Notes under the pieces: generated by a model | The model's database searches: none | Told to the model about the DNA's origin: nothing | The model's input: the letters and a program-made list of their open reading frames with translations, nothing else | Shown: piece by piece, positions 8,497 to 19,934 of the stretch | Layout of the letters: each line of letters begins with the position of its first letter | How positions within the stretch are numbered: position 1 is the first letter of the stretch | NCBI GenBank assembly: GCA_024682375.1 | Contig: JAIKZI010000066.1 | Span: forward strand, 102,624 to 166,623 | Reading direction: 5' to 3' | DNA from: Lachnospiraceae bacterium | Lineage (GTDB): Bacteria > Bacillota > Clostridia > Lachnospirales > Lachnospiraceae | Length of the DNA stretch: 64,000 bases | Position numbers and translations under genes: made by a program

Positions 8497-11337
8497 TTAT
8501 TTATTCAAATATTTTTTCAAGTACTGTCCAGTATAACTCTTTTTATTAGCTGCCACCTCTTCAGGAGTTCCTGTAGCAACTATTGTTCCACCGCCAATTC
8601 CTCCATCAGGTCCCAAATCGATTATATAATCCGCTGTCTTTATAACATCCAAATTATGTTCGATTACAACAACTGTATTTCCGCCATCAGAAAGCTTACG
8701 TAAAATTTCTACCAGCTTTCTAACATCTTCAAAATGTAGTCCTGTAGTTGGCTCATCTAGAACATAAATAGTTTTGCCTGTACTTCTTTTTGAAAGCTCA
8801 GTCGCAAGTTTAATTCTCTGAGCCTCTCCACCAGAAAGCTGTGTAGAAGGCTGTCCGAGTTTCAAGTATCCAAGTCCTACATCATACAGAGTCTGTATCT
8901 TTCTTGCAACTGTTGGAACATTCTTAAAGAATGTGAGGGCTTCTTCAACTGTCATATCCAAGACATCATAAATCGACTTGCCCTTGTATTTGACTTCAAG
9001 AGTTTCTCTATTATATCTCTTCCCATGACAAACATCACATGGCACATATACATCGGGCAAAAAGTGCATCTCTATCTTTACGATTCCATCTCCAGAACAA
9101 GCTTCACATCGTCCGCCCTTTACGTTGAAGCTGAATCGTCCCTTATTATAGCCTCTTGCTTTTGCATCAGGTGTTCCTGCAAACAAATCTCTAATAATGT
9201 CAAACACACCCGTATATGTCGCAGGATTAGACCTAGGCGTTCTTCCGATAGGAGACTGATCGATATCGATAATCTTATCCAGTTTTTCTACTCCTTCGAT
9301 ACCATCACATTTTCCAGGTAAAGTATGTGCACGGTTCAATTTCTTCGCCAAAGTCTTGTAGAGAATTTCATTTATAAGGGAACTTTTTCCCGAACCTGAA
9401 ACTCCTGTCACAACAGTCATAATTCCAAGAGGAATATCTACATCTATTCCACGAAGATTATTTTCTCTGGCATTCTTAATCGTAAAGTGATCAGTTGCTT
9501 TTCTACGTTCTTTAGGAACAGGAATACATAGTTCACCCGATAGATATTTTCCAGTTATAGAATTCGGATTGTTTACGATATCCTCATATGTTCCTGTAGC
9601 AACAACTTCTCCACCATGAGAACCGGCTTTAGGACCGATATCCACAATATAGTCAGCTTCTCTCATAGTGTCTTCATCATGTTCTACGACTACGAGAGTA
9701 TTTCCTAAATCTCTAAGACCTTTTAGGGATGCTAAAAGTCTATCATTGTCCTTCTGATGTAGACCAATTGATGGCTCGTCTAAGATATAAGCGACGCCAA
9801 CAAGTCCTGATCCAATCTGAGTAGCAAGACGAATTCTCTGTGTTTCACCGCCCGATAGTGAAGCAGTAGCACGGGAAAGCGTCAAATACTCTAGTCCGAC
9901 ATCAACCAGGAATTTAACTCTTCCGCTTATCTCTTTTACAATGTCCTTGGAAATAACTCTCTGGTGCTCAGACATTTTTTCCGGAAGGCTATCCATATAA
10001 TCTTTCAAATCTTTTACCGGCATCTCTGTAACTTCATAGATATTTTTATCTCCTACAGTTACAGCCAATGATGTCGGCTTAAGTCTCTGTCCATGACACG
10101 CCTTACACTTAGAAGTAGTCATAAAGTCTTCATATGATGCTTTGGTAAGTTCAGACTTTGTTTCTCTGTACCTACGTTCCTCATCCCGGATCAATCCTTC
10201 AAAGCGAACCATATAAGTTCCTTCGCTTCGCTGTCCAATATAATGGACAGCCACTTCTCTATCAAAGCCATATAAAAACATAGTTCTGATATCTTCCGGA
10301 AGTTCTTCATACGGAGTATCCAGACTAAATCCATAGGCTTTTGAAAGAGCTTCTAGAGTTGCATGTGTAAAGCTCTTCTTATCCTTAGAAGACTGCCATC
10401 CAGGGCAGACAACACATCCTTCGTTGAAAGACAAACTCTTATCCGGAATCATAAGATCCTCATTAAATTCCATCTTGTAGCCAAGTCCTAAACAATCCGG
10501 ACAAGCTCCAAAAGGATTATTAAAAGAGAAACTTCTAGGTTCGATCTCATCTATACTGATTCCACAATCAGGGCACGCAAAACTGTCTGAGAAATTGAGA
10601 GTCTTTCCTCCCACTACCTCGACCTGAAGAAGTCCATCGGAAAGCTTAAGTGCATTTTCAATAGAATCTGTTAGTCTCTGCTCGATTCCTTCTTTTACAA
10701 TCACTCTATCAACTACAATTTCGATATTGTGTTTCTGATTCTTATTTAGTTCAATTTCATCGGAAAGCTCATACTGGTTACCATCTACAATTACACGGAC
10801 ATAGCCACTTCTCTTTGCCTTTTCTAAAAGCTTCTGATGCGTTCCTTTTCGACCTCTGACAACAGGTGAAAGAATCATAAGCTTACTTCTTTCCGGCAAA
10901 CCCATGATAGAATCTACCATCTCATCAACTGTCTGACGTCTGATTTCTTTACCACAATTTGGACAGTGTGGAATACCGACTCTTGCATATAACAATCTAA
11001 AATAATCGTAGATTTCTGTTACTGTTCCAACTGTAGATCTCGGGTTTCTATTTGTAGATTTCTGATCGATGGAAATAGCCGGCGGCATACCTTCTATTTT
11101 TTCCACACGAGGCTTCTCCATCTGGCCCAGGAACTGTCTTGCATATGATGAAAGCGATTCCATGTATCTTCTCTGTCCTTCAGCAAAAATTGTATCAAAT
11201 GCCAAGGATGATTTACCCGAGCCAGAAAGTCCTGTAATAACAGTAAACTGGTCTCTAGGAATCTCTACATCAATATTTTTAAGATTGTGCTCATTTGCAC
11301 CCTTAATAATTATCTTCTTAAAATTATTCTTTCCCAT
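8497..11337 (-). CDS. uvrA: Excinuclease ABC subunit A
   Basis: [40 protein letters not shown]..., zinc-finger CPDC/CEAC motifs, [35 protein letters not shown]. Start chosen at MGKNNFKK; the ORF track extends to 11376. Confidence 0.98.
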   Translation of the reverse strand: MGKNNFKKIIIKGANEHNLKNIDVEIPRDQFTVITGLSGSGKSSLAFDTIFAEGQRRYMESLSSYARQFLGQMEKPRVEKIEGMPPAISIDQKSTNRNPRSTVGTVTEIYDYFRLLYARVGIPHCPNCGKEIRRQTVDEMVDSIMGLPERSKLMILSPVVRGRKGTHQKLLEKAKRSGYVRVIVDGNQYELSDEIELNKNQKHNIEIVVDRVIVKEGIEQRLTDSIENALKLSDGLLQVEVVGGKTLNFSDSFACPDCGISIDEIEPRSFSFNNPFGACPDCLGLGYKMEFNEDLMIPDKSLSFNEGCVVCPGWQSSKDKKSFTHATLEALSKAYGFSLDTPYEELPEDIRTMFLYGFDREVAVHYIGQRSEGTYMVRFEGLIRDEERRYRETKSELTKASYEDFMTTSKCKACHGQRLKPTSLAVTVGDKNIYEVTEMPVKDLKDYMDSLPEKMSEHQRVISKDIVKEISGRVKFLVDVGLEYLTLSRATASLSGGETQRIRLATQIGSGLVGVAYILDEPSIGLHQKDNDRLLASLKGLRDLGNTLVVVEHDEDTMREADYIVDIGPKAGSHGGEVVATGTYEDIVNNPNSITGKYLSGELCIPVPKERRKATDHFTIKNARENNLRGIDVDIPLGIMTVVTGVSGSGKSSLINEILYKTLAKKLNRAHTLPGKCDGIEGVEKLDKIIDIDQSPIGRTPRSNPATYTGVFDIIRDLFAGTPDAKARGYNKGRFSFNVKGGRCEACSGDGIVKIEMHFLPDVYVPCDVCHGKRYNRETLEVKYKGKSIYDVLDMTVEEALTFFKNVPTVARKIQTLYDVGLGYLKLGQPSTQLSGGEAQRIKLATELSKRSTGKTIYVLDEPTTGLHFEDVRKLVEILRKLSDGGNTVVVIEHNLDVIKTADYIIDLGPDGGIGGGTIVATGTPEEVAANKKSYTGQYLKKYLNK

Positions 11338-13348
11338 TCTTACCTTTTTTCTTCTCACTCTTAGAAATCTCAGCATCTCTAAGCTGATTCTTGATTTCTA
11401 TCAATCTATCTCGATACTCGGCTGCGACTTCAAAGTTTAGATCTGCTGCCGCCTCCTGCATCTTCTTTTTATACTTCTCACTCAATTTTTCAAGTTCGTC
11501 GAAGTCTAAGTCTTCTGCACCTCTTATGCTCTTAACGCTATCCTCTGCAAGCGCTTTTGAAACTGACATAACTTCTCTGACAGCTTTTTCAATAGTCTTA
11601 GGAGTAATGCCATGAGCTTCATTATACTCGTTCTGGATTGCACGTCTACGTTCTGTTTCATCTATCGCATTTCTCATAGAATCAGTAATAGAGTCCGCAT
11701 ACATAATAACATGCCCTTTATCATTTCTGGCAGCTCTACCTATAGTCTGAATCAAAGAAGTCTCAGAACGAAGGAACCCTTCTTTATCAGCATCCAAAAT
11801 AGCAACCAGAGTTATTTCAGGAATATCCATACCTTCTCGAAGCAGATTAATTCCTACCAACACATCAAAAACATCCAGTCGCAAATCTCTTATGATTTCA
11901 GCTCTTTCCAAAGTATCAATATCAGAATGAACATACTTTACACGTATTCCAAGTTCCTTCATGTAATCCGTTAAATCTTCCGCCATTCTCTTTGTAAGAG
12001 TAGTGATCATAACCTTATGCTTGTCTTTTATCTCCTTATTGATTTCACCGATCAAATCATCAATCTGATTTTCAGTCGGACGAACCTCAATAGATGGGTC
12101 CAAAAGTCCTGTAGGTCTGATAACCTGTTCTGCCCTGAGAAGTTCATGATCTTTTTCATAATCTCCAGGCGTTGCAGAAACAAAAAGCATCTGATCAATC
12201 TTATCTTCAAACTCCTCAAAATTCAAAGGTCTATTATCCATAGCAGATGGAAGTCTAAAGCCAAAGTCAATCAGAGTTTTCTTTCTAGAAAGGTTACCCG
12301 CATACATTCCTCGTACCTGAGGCAGGGTAACATGACTTTCATCAACGATTATAAGGAAATCATCACCGAAATAATCAATAAGGCACATAGGTGCTTCTCC
12401 CGGCTTCTGACTAGTCATATGTCTAGTATAGTTTTCAATTCCACTGCAAAAGCCAGTTTCCCTCAGCATCTCAATATCGAAATTAGTACGCTCTTCTATT
12501 CTCTGAGCCTCGATTAGTTTATCTTCTGACTTGAAATACTTAACCCGTTCTTCAAGTTCTTCCTCAATAGTTTTACAAGCCTTATTAATTCTATCCTGCG
12601 GAACAACATAATGAGACGCCGGGAAAATTGCCGCATGAGTAACCTCCGCTTTTATATTTCCAGTCAAAGGATCCATCTCTAGAATTCTATCAATCTCATC
12701 TCCAAAGAATTCAACTCTATATGCATATTCAGATGTTGTCGCCGGGAAGATATCCAAAGTATCTCCACGGACTCTAAAAGTACCGCGCTTAAAATCCATA
12801 TCATTTCTTAGATACTGCATATCAATAAGCGCCTTTATAACATCATCCCTGTCCCTTTCTTCGCCAGGGCGAAGGGATACCATCATATTCTCATAATCAT
12901 CCGGTGAACCAATTCCATAAATACATGAAACTGACGATACGATAATTACATCCTTCCTCTCCGCAAGAGAAGCTGTAGCTGATAGTCTCAACTTATCGAT
13001 TTCATCATTTATCGATGAGTCTTTTGCAATATAAGTATCCGTCGAAGGCACATATGCTTCCGGCTGGTAATAATCGTAATAGGACACAAAATATTCTACG
13101 GCGTTTTCAGGAAAAAATTCCTTCATCTCGCCATAAAGCTGTCCTGCCAAAGTTTTATTATGCGAAATAATTAAAGTAGGCTTATTTAGAGCTGCAATGA
13201 CATTGGCCATTGTAAATGTTTTTCCAGATCCTGTTACACCCAAAAGTGTCTCAAACTGATTTCCGTTTTTGAAACCATCCACCAACTCTTTTATAGCTTG
13301 TGGCTGATCACCTGTTGGCTGAAACTTGGAATGTAATTTAAAACTCAT
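11324..13348 (-). CDS. uvrB: Excinuclease ABC subunit B
   Basis: [48 protein letters not shown]-terminal UVR motif. Confidence 0.98.
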   Translation of the reverse strand: MSFKLHSKFQPTGDQPQAIKELVDGFKNGNQFETLLGVTGSGKTFTMANVIAALNKPTLIISHNKTLAGQLYGEMKEFFPENAVEYFVSYYDYYQPEAYVPSTDTYIAKDSSINDEIDKLRLSATASLAERKDVIIVSSVSCIYGIGSPDDYENMMVSLRPGEERDRDDVIKALIDMQYLRNDMDFKRGTFRVRGDTLDIFPATTSEYAYRVEFFGDEIDRILEMDPLTGNIKAEVTHAAIFPASHYVVPQDRINKACKTIEEELEERVKYFKSEDKLIEAQRIEERTNFDIEMLRETGFCSGIENYTRHMTSQKPGEAPMCLIDYFGDDFLIIVDESHVTLPQVRGMYAGNLSRKKTLIDFGFRLPSAMDNRPLNFEEFEDKIDQMLFVSATPGDYEKDHELLRAEQVIRPTGLLDPSIEVRPTENQIDDLIGEINKEIKDKHKVMITTLTKRMAEDLTDYMKELGIRVKYVHSDIDTLERAEIIRDLRLDVFDVLVGINLLREGMDIPEITLVAILDADKEGFLRSETSLIQTIGRAARNDKGHVIMYADSITDSMRNAIDETERRRAIQNEYNEAHGITPKTIEKAVREVMSVSKALAEDSVKSIRGAEDLDFDELEKLSEKYKKKMQEAAADLNFEVAAEYRDRLIEIKNQLRDAEISKSEKKKGKNGKE

Positions 13349-13404
13349 ATCAATTCAAACCTTCCAAAACAAAATTTTACGCAACCTTTTTTATTATAAC
13401 ATAT

Positions 13405-13443
13405 AAAAAAAAGAACCAACTCATTATCTGAATTGGTTCTTTA
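13405..13443 (-). terminator. Intrinsic terminator downstream of secA
   Basis: Minus strand AAAGAACCAA-TTCAGATAATGAG-TTGGTTCTTTTTTTT. Confidence 0.8.
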
Positions 13444-13457
13444 TAACATCTTATCAA

Positions 13458-16034
13458 TTAAGCATCAAGTCTTCCGTGACAATTTTTATACTTTTTTCCA
13501 CTTCCACATGGACATGGATCATTTGGATAAACTTTCTTCTGCTTTCTCTTCTTAGGTGTGTGAGTAGCTGTCTCATCTTTGTTTGTACCAGTTACCTTAG
13601 CGACTTCCTCACGTTCAACCTTCTTCTCAATTCTGATACGATATAGCATCTGAATAGTATCATTCTTGATAGCATCATTCATATCATCCATCATATCATA
13701 TGAAATCATCTTATACTCATCAACAGGATTCTTCTGAGCATAAGCCTGAAGACCGATACCCTGGCGAAGCTGATCCATATCATTGATTTCATCCATCCAC
13801 TTTCTGTCGATGACACGAAGCAGGATTACACGTTCTACTTCTCTGAAGTCCTCTGGTGTAGGGAATTCAGCTTCCTTATCGTTATAAAGCTTTTCAGCCG
13901 CTTCATATAATCTATCCTTTAAGTCTGAAACCTTTTTGATATCAGAAATGCTTTCTTCTGTAATAGGTTTTAATGGAATAACAGGAAGGAGGATTCTGTT
14001 TAATTCAGCCAGTCCCCATTCACTTCTTTCAATTTCATCTGAGAGAACCTGATCTACATAGAAGTCAATTCTATCTCTAACCATATCGAGAATCTGCTGT
14101 TTCATATCTTCACCAGCTAGAACTCTTCGTCTCTGAGAATAAATAAGCTCTCTCTGCTCATTCATAACCTGATCATATTCAAGAAGCTGTTTTCTTATTG
14201 CAAAGTTATTACTCTCAATCTTCTGCTGAGCTTTTTCAATTGCTGAAGACAACATCTTATGTTTGATCTGTTCACCTTCAGGGACTCCCAAAGATTCAAA
14301 AATTGAAATAAGTCTATCTGATCCGAATAATCTCATCAAATCATCTTCAAGAGAAATAAAGAACTGTGACTCACCGACATCTCCCTGTCGACCAGAACGT
14401 CCACGTAACTGGTTATCAATACGTCTGGATTCATGTCTTTCAGTACCGATGATTTTTAGACCACCAGCTTCTCTAGCTTCATCATCGAGCTTGATATCAG
14501 TTCCTCGGCCAGCCATGTTAGTAGCAATTGTTACTGCACCATGTTTTCCGGCTTCAGCTACGATTGCCGCTTCCTGTTCATGATATTTAGCATTCAATAC
14601 ATTGTGCTGAATACCTTCTCTTGTAAGAAGTTTACTTATAAGTTCTGATACTTCAATTGTAATAGTACCTACCAAAACTGGCTGACCTTTTGCATGAGCT
14701 GCCTTTACTTCTTCTACAACGGCCTTATATTTTTCTTTCTGAGTCTTATAAACAGCATCATCATGATCAATTCTCTGGATTGGTCTATTAGTAGGAATTG
14801 CTACTACGTCCATTCCATAGATATCTCTGAATTCCTGTTCTTCTGTCAAAGCAGTACCAGTCATACCTGATAGCTTGTCATATTTATTGAAGAAATTCTG
14901 GAAAGTGATGTTAGCAAGAGTCATACTCTCACGCTTTACTTCAACTTTTTCCTTTGCCTCAATAGCCTGATGTAATCCATCAGAATATCTACGGCCCGGC
15001 ATAATACGTCCAGTAAATCCATCTACAATTAATACTTCGCCATCTTTTACAACATAATCCTGATCTCTATGCATAAGGTTATGTGCGCGAAGAGAAAGAA
15101 TTACATTATGCTGTATTTCAAGGTTTTCAGGATCAGCAAGGTTATCGATATGGAAGAACTGCTCTACCTTCTTCACACCTTCCTGTGTAAGTGATACAAC
15201 CTTGTCCTTTTCATTTACGATAAAATCTCCAGTCTCTTCCTGCTCAATACCCATGATGGCATCAATCTTTGAAAACTCAGGTAAATCTTCACCACGAGTC
15301 ATCTGTCTAGCAAGAACATCACACATTTCATAAAGCTTTGTTGATTTAGAACTCTGTCCAGATATGATAAGAGGTGTTCTAGCCTCATCGATAAGAACAG
15401 AGTCAACCTCATCGATAATACAATAATGAAGTTCTCTCTGAACCAGATCATCTTCATAAACAACCATGTTATCACGTAGATAATCGAAACCTAATTCATT
15501 ATTTGTAATATATGTAATATCGCAGTTATATGCTGCCTTACGCTCTTCCTTTTCCATGTCGTTTAAAACAACGCCGACAGTCAATCCCAGGAATTCATGT
15601 ACTTTTCCCATCCATTCACTATCACGCTTTGCCAAATAGTCATTTACTGTTACGACATGAACGCCTCGTCCTTCCAAGGCATTTAGATATGCAGGTAGTG
15701 TACAAACAAGAGTCTTACCTTCACCAGTCTTCATTTCTGAAATACGTCCCTGATGCAAAATAACACCACCAATAAGCTGTACTTCAAACGGTTCCATTCC
15801 AAGTACACGCTTAGCAGCTTCTCTTACTACCGCAAAACTTTCCGGAAGAATATCATCTAGTGTTTCTCCATTTGAAAGTCTTTCTTTAAACTCAAAAGTC
15901 TTTGCACGAAGTTCTTCATTAGACAACTTCTGCATCTCTTCTCGATACGATTCAATTTTTTTAACGATTGGCATCACACGCTTTACCTCACGTTCACTGT
16001 GACTGCCAAACAGCTTTGTCATTACTCCCATCAA
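13458..16034 (-). CDS. secA: Preprotein translocase ATPase SecA, with C-terminal SEC-C zinc motif
   Basis: [32 protein letters not shown]-terminal [18 protein letters not shown]. Confidence 0.98.
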   Translation of the reverse strand: MMGVMTKLFGSHSEREVKRVMPIVKKIESYREEMQKLSNEELRAKTFEFKERLSNGETLDDILPESFAVVREAAKRVLGMEPFEVQLIGGVILHQGRISEMKTGEGKTLVCTLPAYLNALEGRGVHVVTVNDYLAKRDSEWMGKVHEFLGLTVGVVLNDMEKEERKAAYNCDITYITNNELGFDYLRDNMVVYEDDLVQRELHYCIIDEVDSVLIDEARTPLIISGQSSKSTKLYEMCDVLARQMTRGEDLPEFSKIDAIMGIEQEETGDFIVNEKDKVVSLTQEGVKKVEQFFHIDNLADPENLEIQHNVILSLRAHNLMHRDQDYVVKDGEVLIVDGFTGRIMPGRRYSDGLHQAIEAKEKVEVKRESMTLANITFQNFFNKYDKLSGMTGTALTEEQEFRDIYGMDVVAIPTNRPIQRIDHDDAVYKTQKEKYKAVVEEVKAAHAKGQPVLVGTITIEVSELISKLLTREGIQHNVLNAKYHEQEAAIVAEAGKHGAVTIATNMAGRGTDIKLDDEAREAGGLKIIGTERHESRRIDNQLRGRSGRQGDVGESQFFISLEDDLMRLFGSDRLISIFESLGVPEGEQIKHKMLSSAIEKAQQKIESNNFAIRKQLLEYDQVMNEQRELIYSQRRRVLAGEDMKQQILDMVRDRIDFYVDQVLSDEIERSEWGLAELNRILLPVIPLKPITEESISDIKKVSDLKDRLYEAAEKLYNDKEAEFPTPEDFREVERVILLRVIDRKWMDEINDMDQLRQGIGLQAYAQKNPVDEYKMISYDMMDDMNDAIKNDTIQMLYRIRIEKKVEREEVAKVTGTNKDETATHTPKKRKQKKVYPNDPCPCGSGKKYKNCHGRLDA

Positions 16035-16217
16035 GTTCTCCCTTATGTCTTTTCTTGTAAAAAATTACACAGCCTTGATTTTAACACTAATCTAATGTAT
16101 AAACAATTACGAGCTAACTTATGCTTATATTTAATTTTCTAGTTTTCTGAATAATTAGTCCATTTCATACAATTAACAGTTTATTTTTATTTAATCTAAC
16201 TTTTTTCAGTTTTCTTA

Positions 16218-16246
16218 TTGACATATAAATCAATCCTTGGTATTAT
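16218..16246 (+). promoter_or_regulatory. Sigma-A promoter of the intergenic ncRNA
   Basis: TTGACA (16218-16223), 17-nt spacer, TATTAT (16241-16246). Confidence 0.85.
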
Positions 16247-16252
16247 ACACTC

Positions 16253-16626
16253 ACAAAGAAAATATATATATTTAAATATATATTTCTTTATAGATTCTAT
16301 TAATTTATTACAGGAGGGTAGTCCACCAGAAATTTAATTTGAAAACCAGAACCGATCTAACCGGGATATGTTAGAAGCCATGTTAATTGAAGCACATATA
16401 CCCCTTCAAGTAAGAGCTATTTAAGCTCACAATAGACCAAACGAAGGATGAGATTTATGTCAGGTGAATTTATTAAGAACATGGTAGAAGAAATGTAACT
16501 ATCAATTGAATTTCGAAACTACTAACCCAGAGAATAGGAGGGCAGTACCAATGGGATCTGAAGAACCAATCGGAAGATTATAGGACGGGAAACAAATGTA
16601 AAGAAATTTGTTTCCCGTCCTATTTT
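16253..16626 (+). ncRNA. Structured noncoding RNA with its own promoter and terminator; possibly raiA-motif class (not verified)
   Basis: No credible ORF. Nested long-range helices: GGGTAGT (16316-16322) with ACTA(a)CCC (16521-16528); GAAATTTAATTTGA (16329-16342) with TCAATTGAATTTC (16502-16514), ~13 bp; CCATGTT (16378-16384) with AACATGG (16478-16484). Local hairpins: CTAAC/GTTAG, TTGAAG/CTTCAA, GAGCT/AGCTC. Ends in a strong intrinsic terminator. Confidence 0.85.
16582..16626 (+). terminator. Intrinsic terminator of the ncRNA
   Basis: AGGACGGGAAACAAAT-gtaaag-AAATTTGTTTCCCGTCCT followed by ATTTTTATGCTTTT. Confidence 0.9.
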
Positions 16627-16633
16627 TATGCTT

Positions 16634-17509
16634 TTACCAAGAAATAACCTCGGCTCCATCTTCTGTTACTAATACCTGAATTTCCCACTGAGCAGAAAGC
16701 TTACCATCTGCAGTATAAACTTCCCAATCATTGTCCTTATCAACAAACACATCTGGTTTTCCACCATTTAGCATCGGTTCAATCGTAAACATAAGACCAG
16801 GAACCAGAAGCATATCTTCGCCTCTATTTGTAAGATATGAAACCCATGGATCCTCGTGGAAATCAATTCCAACACCGTGTCCACCAATTTCACGAACTAC
16901 AGAATATCCATTTTTTTCCGCATGCTCATGAACAGCCTGTCCCATATCGCCGAGGAATCCCCAAGGTTTTACTTCTTTAAGACCAAGTTCTACACACTCT
17001 CTTGTTACATCAACAATTCTCTGTGCTTCTTCTGAAACCTTTCCGATGCAGAACATTCTAGATGAATCTGAATAATAACCATCGAGAATAGTTGAGCAAT
17101 CGACATTGATAATATCGCCTTCCTGAAGAACTACATCTTCTGAAGGGAATCCATGGCAAACCTGATCATTTACAGAAGTACAAACGCTATAAGGGAAACC
17201 TTCATAGTTCAAAGGTGCTGGAATTCCGCCCATTTCAGTTGTAACCTTATAAACCAAATCATCGATTTCTTTTGTTGTCACTCCAGGACCAATCATCTTC
17301 TCTACCGCATCTAGACAAGCTACATTGATCTTTGCACTTTCTTTTATCTTCGCTACCTGTTCAGGAGTTTTTAGCATATCACGTCTCGGAACAATATGTC
17401 CCTCAAGCGCATGCTTATAAATCTTCTGATCTGTTGCCATATGACAACTCTTATACTTTTTTCCACTTCCGCACCAGCACGGATCGTTTCTTCCAATTTT
17501 CTTTTCCAT
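16634..17509 (-). CDS. map: Type I methionine aminopeptidase with N-terminal SEC-C motif
   Basis: N-terminal [80 protein letters not shown]. Confidence 0.97.
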   Translation of the reverse strand: MEKKIGRNDPCWCGSGKKYKSCHMATDQKIYKHALEGHIVPRRDMLKTPEQVAKIKESAKINVACLDAVEKMIGPGVTTKEIDDLVYKVTTEMGGIPAPLNYEGFPYSVCTSVNDQVCHGFPSEDVVLQEGDIINVDCSTILDGYYSDSSRMFCIGKVSEEAQRIVDVTRECVELGLKEVKPWGFLGDMGQAVHEHAEKNGYSVVREIGGHGVGIDFHEDPWVSYLTNRGEDMLLVPGLMFTIEPMLNGGKPDVFVDKDNDWEVYTADGKLSAQWEIQVLVTEDGAEVISW

Positions 17510-17547
17510 CTGTTTCTCTTTTCTAAATATTGATATTAAATTTAAAT

Positions 17548-18258
17548 CTATTGAACGTAGTTAACTCTATCGTGATCCAGTGTCACTTCGCCAACTCGTA
17601 CCCTTCTCCAGAAAGACTTGTCAACTTTGACTTTGTATTTCTTTAGAATCTTCTGATACTCTTCACCTTCGTAATTAAAACGAACGTCATTTACCTTGGC
17701 TTCTTTAGCTAACTTCATTTGATACTTAGCGACAATAGCAGCCTTTCTAATTTCCTCATTTATGACTTTTTTAGATACATAGCAATTCTCTTCCTGACCC
17801 TCATAGAGATCATCCCAAAAGTCACTTATTGTATTTTTTAAGGCCTTCTCATCCTTTTCATCCAAAGTCACTCCATCTTTAATAGCCAAATCGTACATAA
17901 TCTTATCATGCACGGCCATATCCAAAATCGTATTTCTAACTCTGATTGAAAGGATCTTTCCCTTGTCGCTGGTATTCCAATAATCTTTAGGGCTTCTAGG
18001 ATTATAAACCCTGGCCTGCTCTTCTGTCCGCTTTTCTTCAAACATAATTAGATATGCCACATCACCTAGTGTAATAGGCTCTTTATTCACATGGACAAAA
18101 GCATAATCGCGATCCGCCCTGTAGTCAAGGACACGCGATTTACGCCACCTATCATACCCTCCATATACTAAAAAAGCAAATACAAGAAGGCCAATTATTA
18201 AGGCCTTCAAGTATTTGCTCTTAAATATTCTGTTTACGAAGCTCTCGTGTCTTTTCAC
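17548..18258 (-). CDS. Membrane-anchored protein with weak SurA_N-like features
   Basis: 236 aa; single N-terminal TM (YLKALIIGLLVFAFLVYGGY) followed by VNKEPITLGDVAYLIMFEEK and helical region; no PPIase domain seen. Confidence 0.5.
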   Translation of the reverse strand: MKRHESFVNRIFKSKYLKALIIGLLVFAFLVYGGYDRWRKSRVLDYRADRDYAFVHVNKEPITLGDVAYLIMFEEKRTEEQARVYNPRSPKDYWNTSDKGKILSIRVRNTILDMAVHDKIMYDLAIKDGVTLDEKDEKALKNTISDFWDDLYEGQEENCYVSKKVINEEIRKAAIVAKYQMKLAKEAKVNDVRFNYEGEEYQKILKKYKVKVDKSFWRRVRVGEVTLDHDRVNYVQ

Positions 18259-18273
18259 TTCTCAAACTCCATA

Positions 18274-19437
18274 TTAATATCTAACAATACCGGTGATTGA
18301 ATGACAGTAAACCGATCTATTAGCTGTAATACCGGCTGAATAAGACTGAGCCTCAACTATTCGACCGCCACCAGCATAAATAGCTACATGTCCAGGATAT
18401 ACAACTACATCTCCCGGTCTGATACATTCGATACTAACTGGACTTCCTTCATTTAGGAAGGACTGTGAATATCTACATGTATTAATTCCAAAATGCTGAT
18501 ATACCAAATGAACGAATCCAGAACAGTCGCAACCATTTGTAAGACTGTTTCCACCCCATACATATGGTCCACCTACAAACTGAAGTGCATAGGCAACTAC
18601 AGCACTACCGTCAACTCTAGATCCAGGGTTCAGTCCCTGTCCTGATTTTTCACCTGCAGCTCCACTGTATGAAGCTCCGCCACCGCCTCCACTATGCGAT
18701 GACGATCCACCTCCGCCACTTGTATTACCATTCAAACGGTTCTGTTCTGCTCTCTGTCTAGCCTGTCTCTCTTCTTCAGCTTTCTTTGCAGCCTCTGCTT
18801 TTGCAGTTTCAAGCCGCTGAGAAATATCACCCTGCTGTGCCTGAAGATCACTTACTGTCTTCTGATATGTGGCCTGATTTGCCTTAAGTTCCTGCTTATT
18901 AGATTCAAGCTGGGCCTTCTCAGCCACAGCAACTCTCTTTGTCTCTTCAAGCTCCTTCTTTGAAGCATCGAAGTTCTTTAGCATTTCATTGTCGTATTTA
19001 TAAATAGTATTTGCATATTCAACCTTGTTTACAAAGTCTGCAATACTCTTTGATTCCAAAATAATTGTAAGAAGACTAGTGTCACTCTGATTTTCATATG
19101 TGTACTGCATTCTAAGCTTGATAGCATTATACTGCTTATCAATAGCCTGCTCAGCAGCCTTTATTTCCATATTCTTTTCCTGAATGAAAGCTTCCTTTTC
19201 TGAAATACTTGATGAAAGTGAATTCATCTTATAAATCAAATTTGCCAACTGATCGTTAGCATTTTTCAAATCCTTATCAATTGCATTCTTTTTATTCTGC
19301 AACTGATTGACAGATTCATTAGTAGTTGTTTTTCTAGTCGCGTATACTGTCGATGGATTTGAAACTACAAACCCAAGAGAAAGCACCGCCGTTAAGATTA
19401 AACTTAGCACTTTTCTTCTGTATGTAATTCTTTTCAA
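18274..19437 (-). CDS. Secreted coiled-coil NlpC/P60 peptidoglycan hydrolase (CwlO-like architecture)
   Basis: Signal peptide, long coiled coil, Gly/Ser linker, then FVGGPYVWGGNSLTNGCDCSGFVHLVYQHFGI...RPGDVVVYPGHVAIYAGGGRIVEAQ. Confidence 0.93.
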   Translation of the reverse strand: MKRITYRRKVLSLILTAVLSLGFVVSNPSTVYATRKTTTNESVNQLQNKKNAIDKDLKNANDQLANLIYKMNSLSSSISEKEAFIQEKNMEIKAAEQAIDKQYNAIKLRMQYTYENQSDTSLLTIILESKSIADFVNKVEYANTIYKYDNEMLKNFDASKKELEETKRVAVAEKAQLESNKQELKANQATYQKTVSDLQAQQGDISQRLETAKAEAAKKAEEERQARQRAEQNRLNGNTSGGGGSSSHSGGGGGASYSGAAGEKSGQGLNPGSRVDGSAVVAYALQFVGGPYVWGGNSLTNGCDCSGFVHLVYQHFGINTCRYSQSFLNEGSPVSIECIRPGDVVVYPGHVAIYAGGGRIVEAQSYSAGITANRSVYCHSITGIVRY

Positions 19438-19504
19438 CTCGCTTCCTCCTATGATTTGTAAAAAAATAACAACACAAACTCCCCATTAACCCTCGTTTAT
19501 ATTG

Positions 19505-19756
19505 TTAATCTGCTTCGCAAAGTCTCATTCTAATATCTTTAGTAATAATATCAGTATAACTAAAAGATAAAATCTGCTCTGCAGACTCATCGTCTGTATT
19601 TTCTAACTGAATAGTAAATACTGATGGATAAGCCTCTTTGATGATGCCCTTTTCGATGTCTACTTTGTTTCTACCACGGTCTAACTGGATCTCAACCAGG
19701 CTACCGCAATTGTCCTTCACTGATGCCCTGATCTTTTCTACGTCCTTACGTTCCAT
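19505..19756 (-). CDS. veg: Veg protein family
   Basis: 83 aa; VKDNCGSLVEIQLDRGRNKVDIEKGIIKEAYPSVFTIQL...LSFSYTDIITKDIRM. Confidence 0.9.
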   Translation of the reverse strand: MERKDVEKIRASVKDNCGSLVEIQLDRGRNKVDIEKGIIKEAYPSVFTIQLENTDDESAEQILSFSYTDIITKDIRMRLCEAD

Positions 19757-19934
19757 ATATGTAATTTCCTCCTGCCCGCGATTGTCATTTGAATATGACT
19801 TGCAAAGGCATTATATCACAAAATATAGATTTATAAAAGATTCCACCACAAAGGGTTGGTTTATGTAATTTTAATTTGTGTTATAATACCCCTTTGTAAA
19901 TAATATTATTATATGGAAAAAATAAGGAGAACCT

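Noticed and set aside
12017-12517. 166-aa plus-strand ORF opposite uvrB
   Set aside because: Antisense shadow ORF with low-quality composition; uvrB is unambiguous.
16253-16626. ncRNA as tmRNA, RNase P RNA, SRP RNA or 6S RNA
   Set aside because: No tRNA-like ends or tag ORF, no GAGGAAAGUCC-type RNase P core, no SRP GGAA/AGGCAG motif pattern, and a branched rather than 6S-like single-bubble fold.
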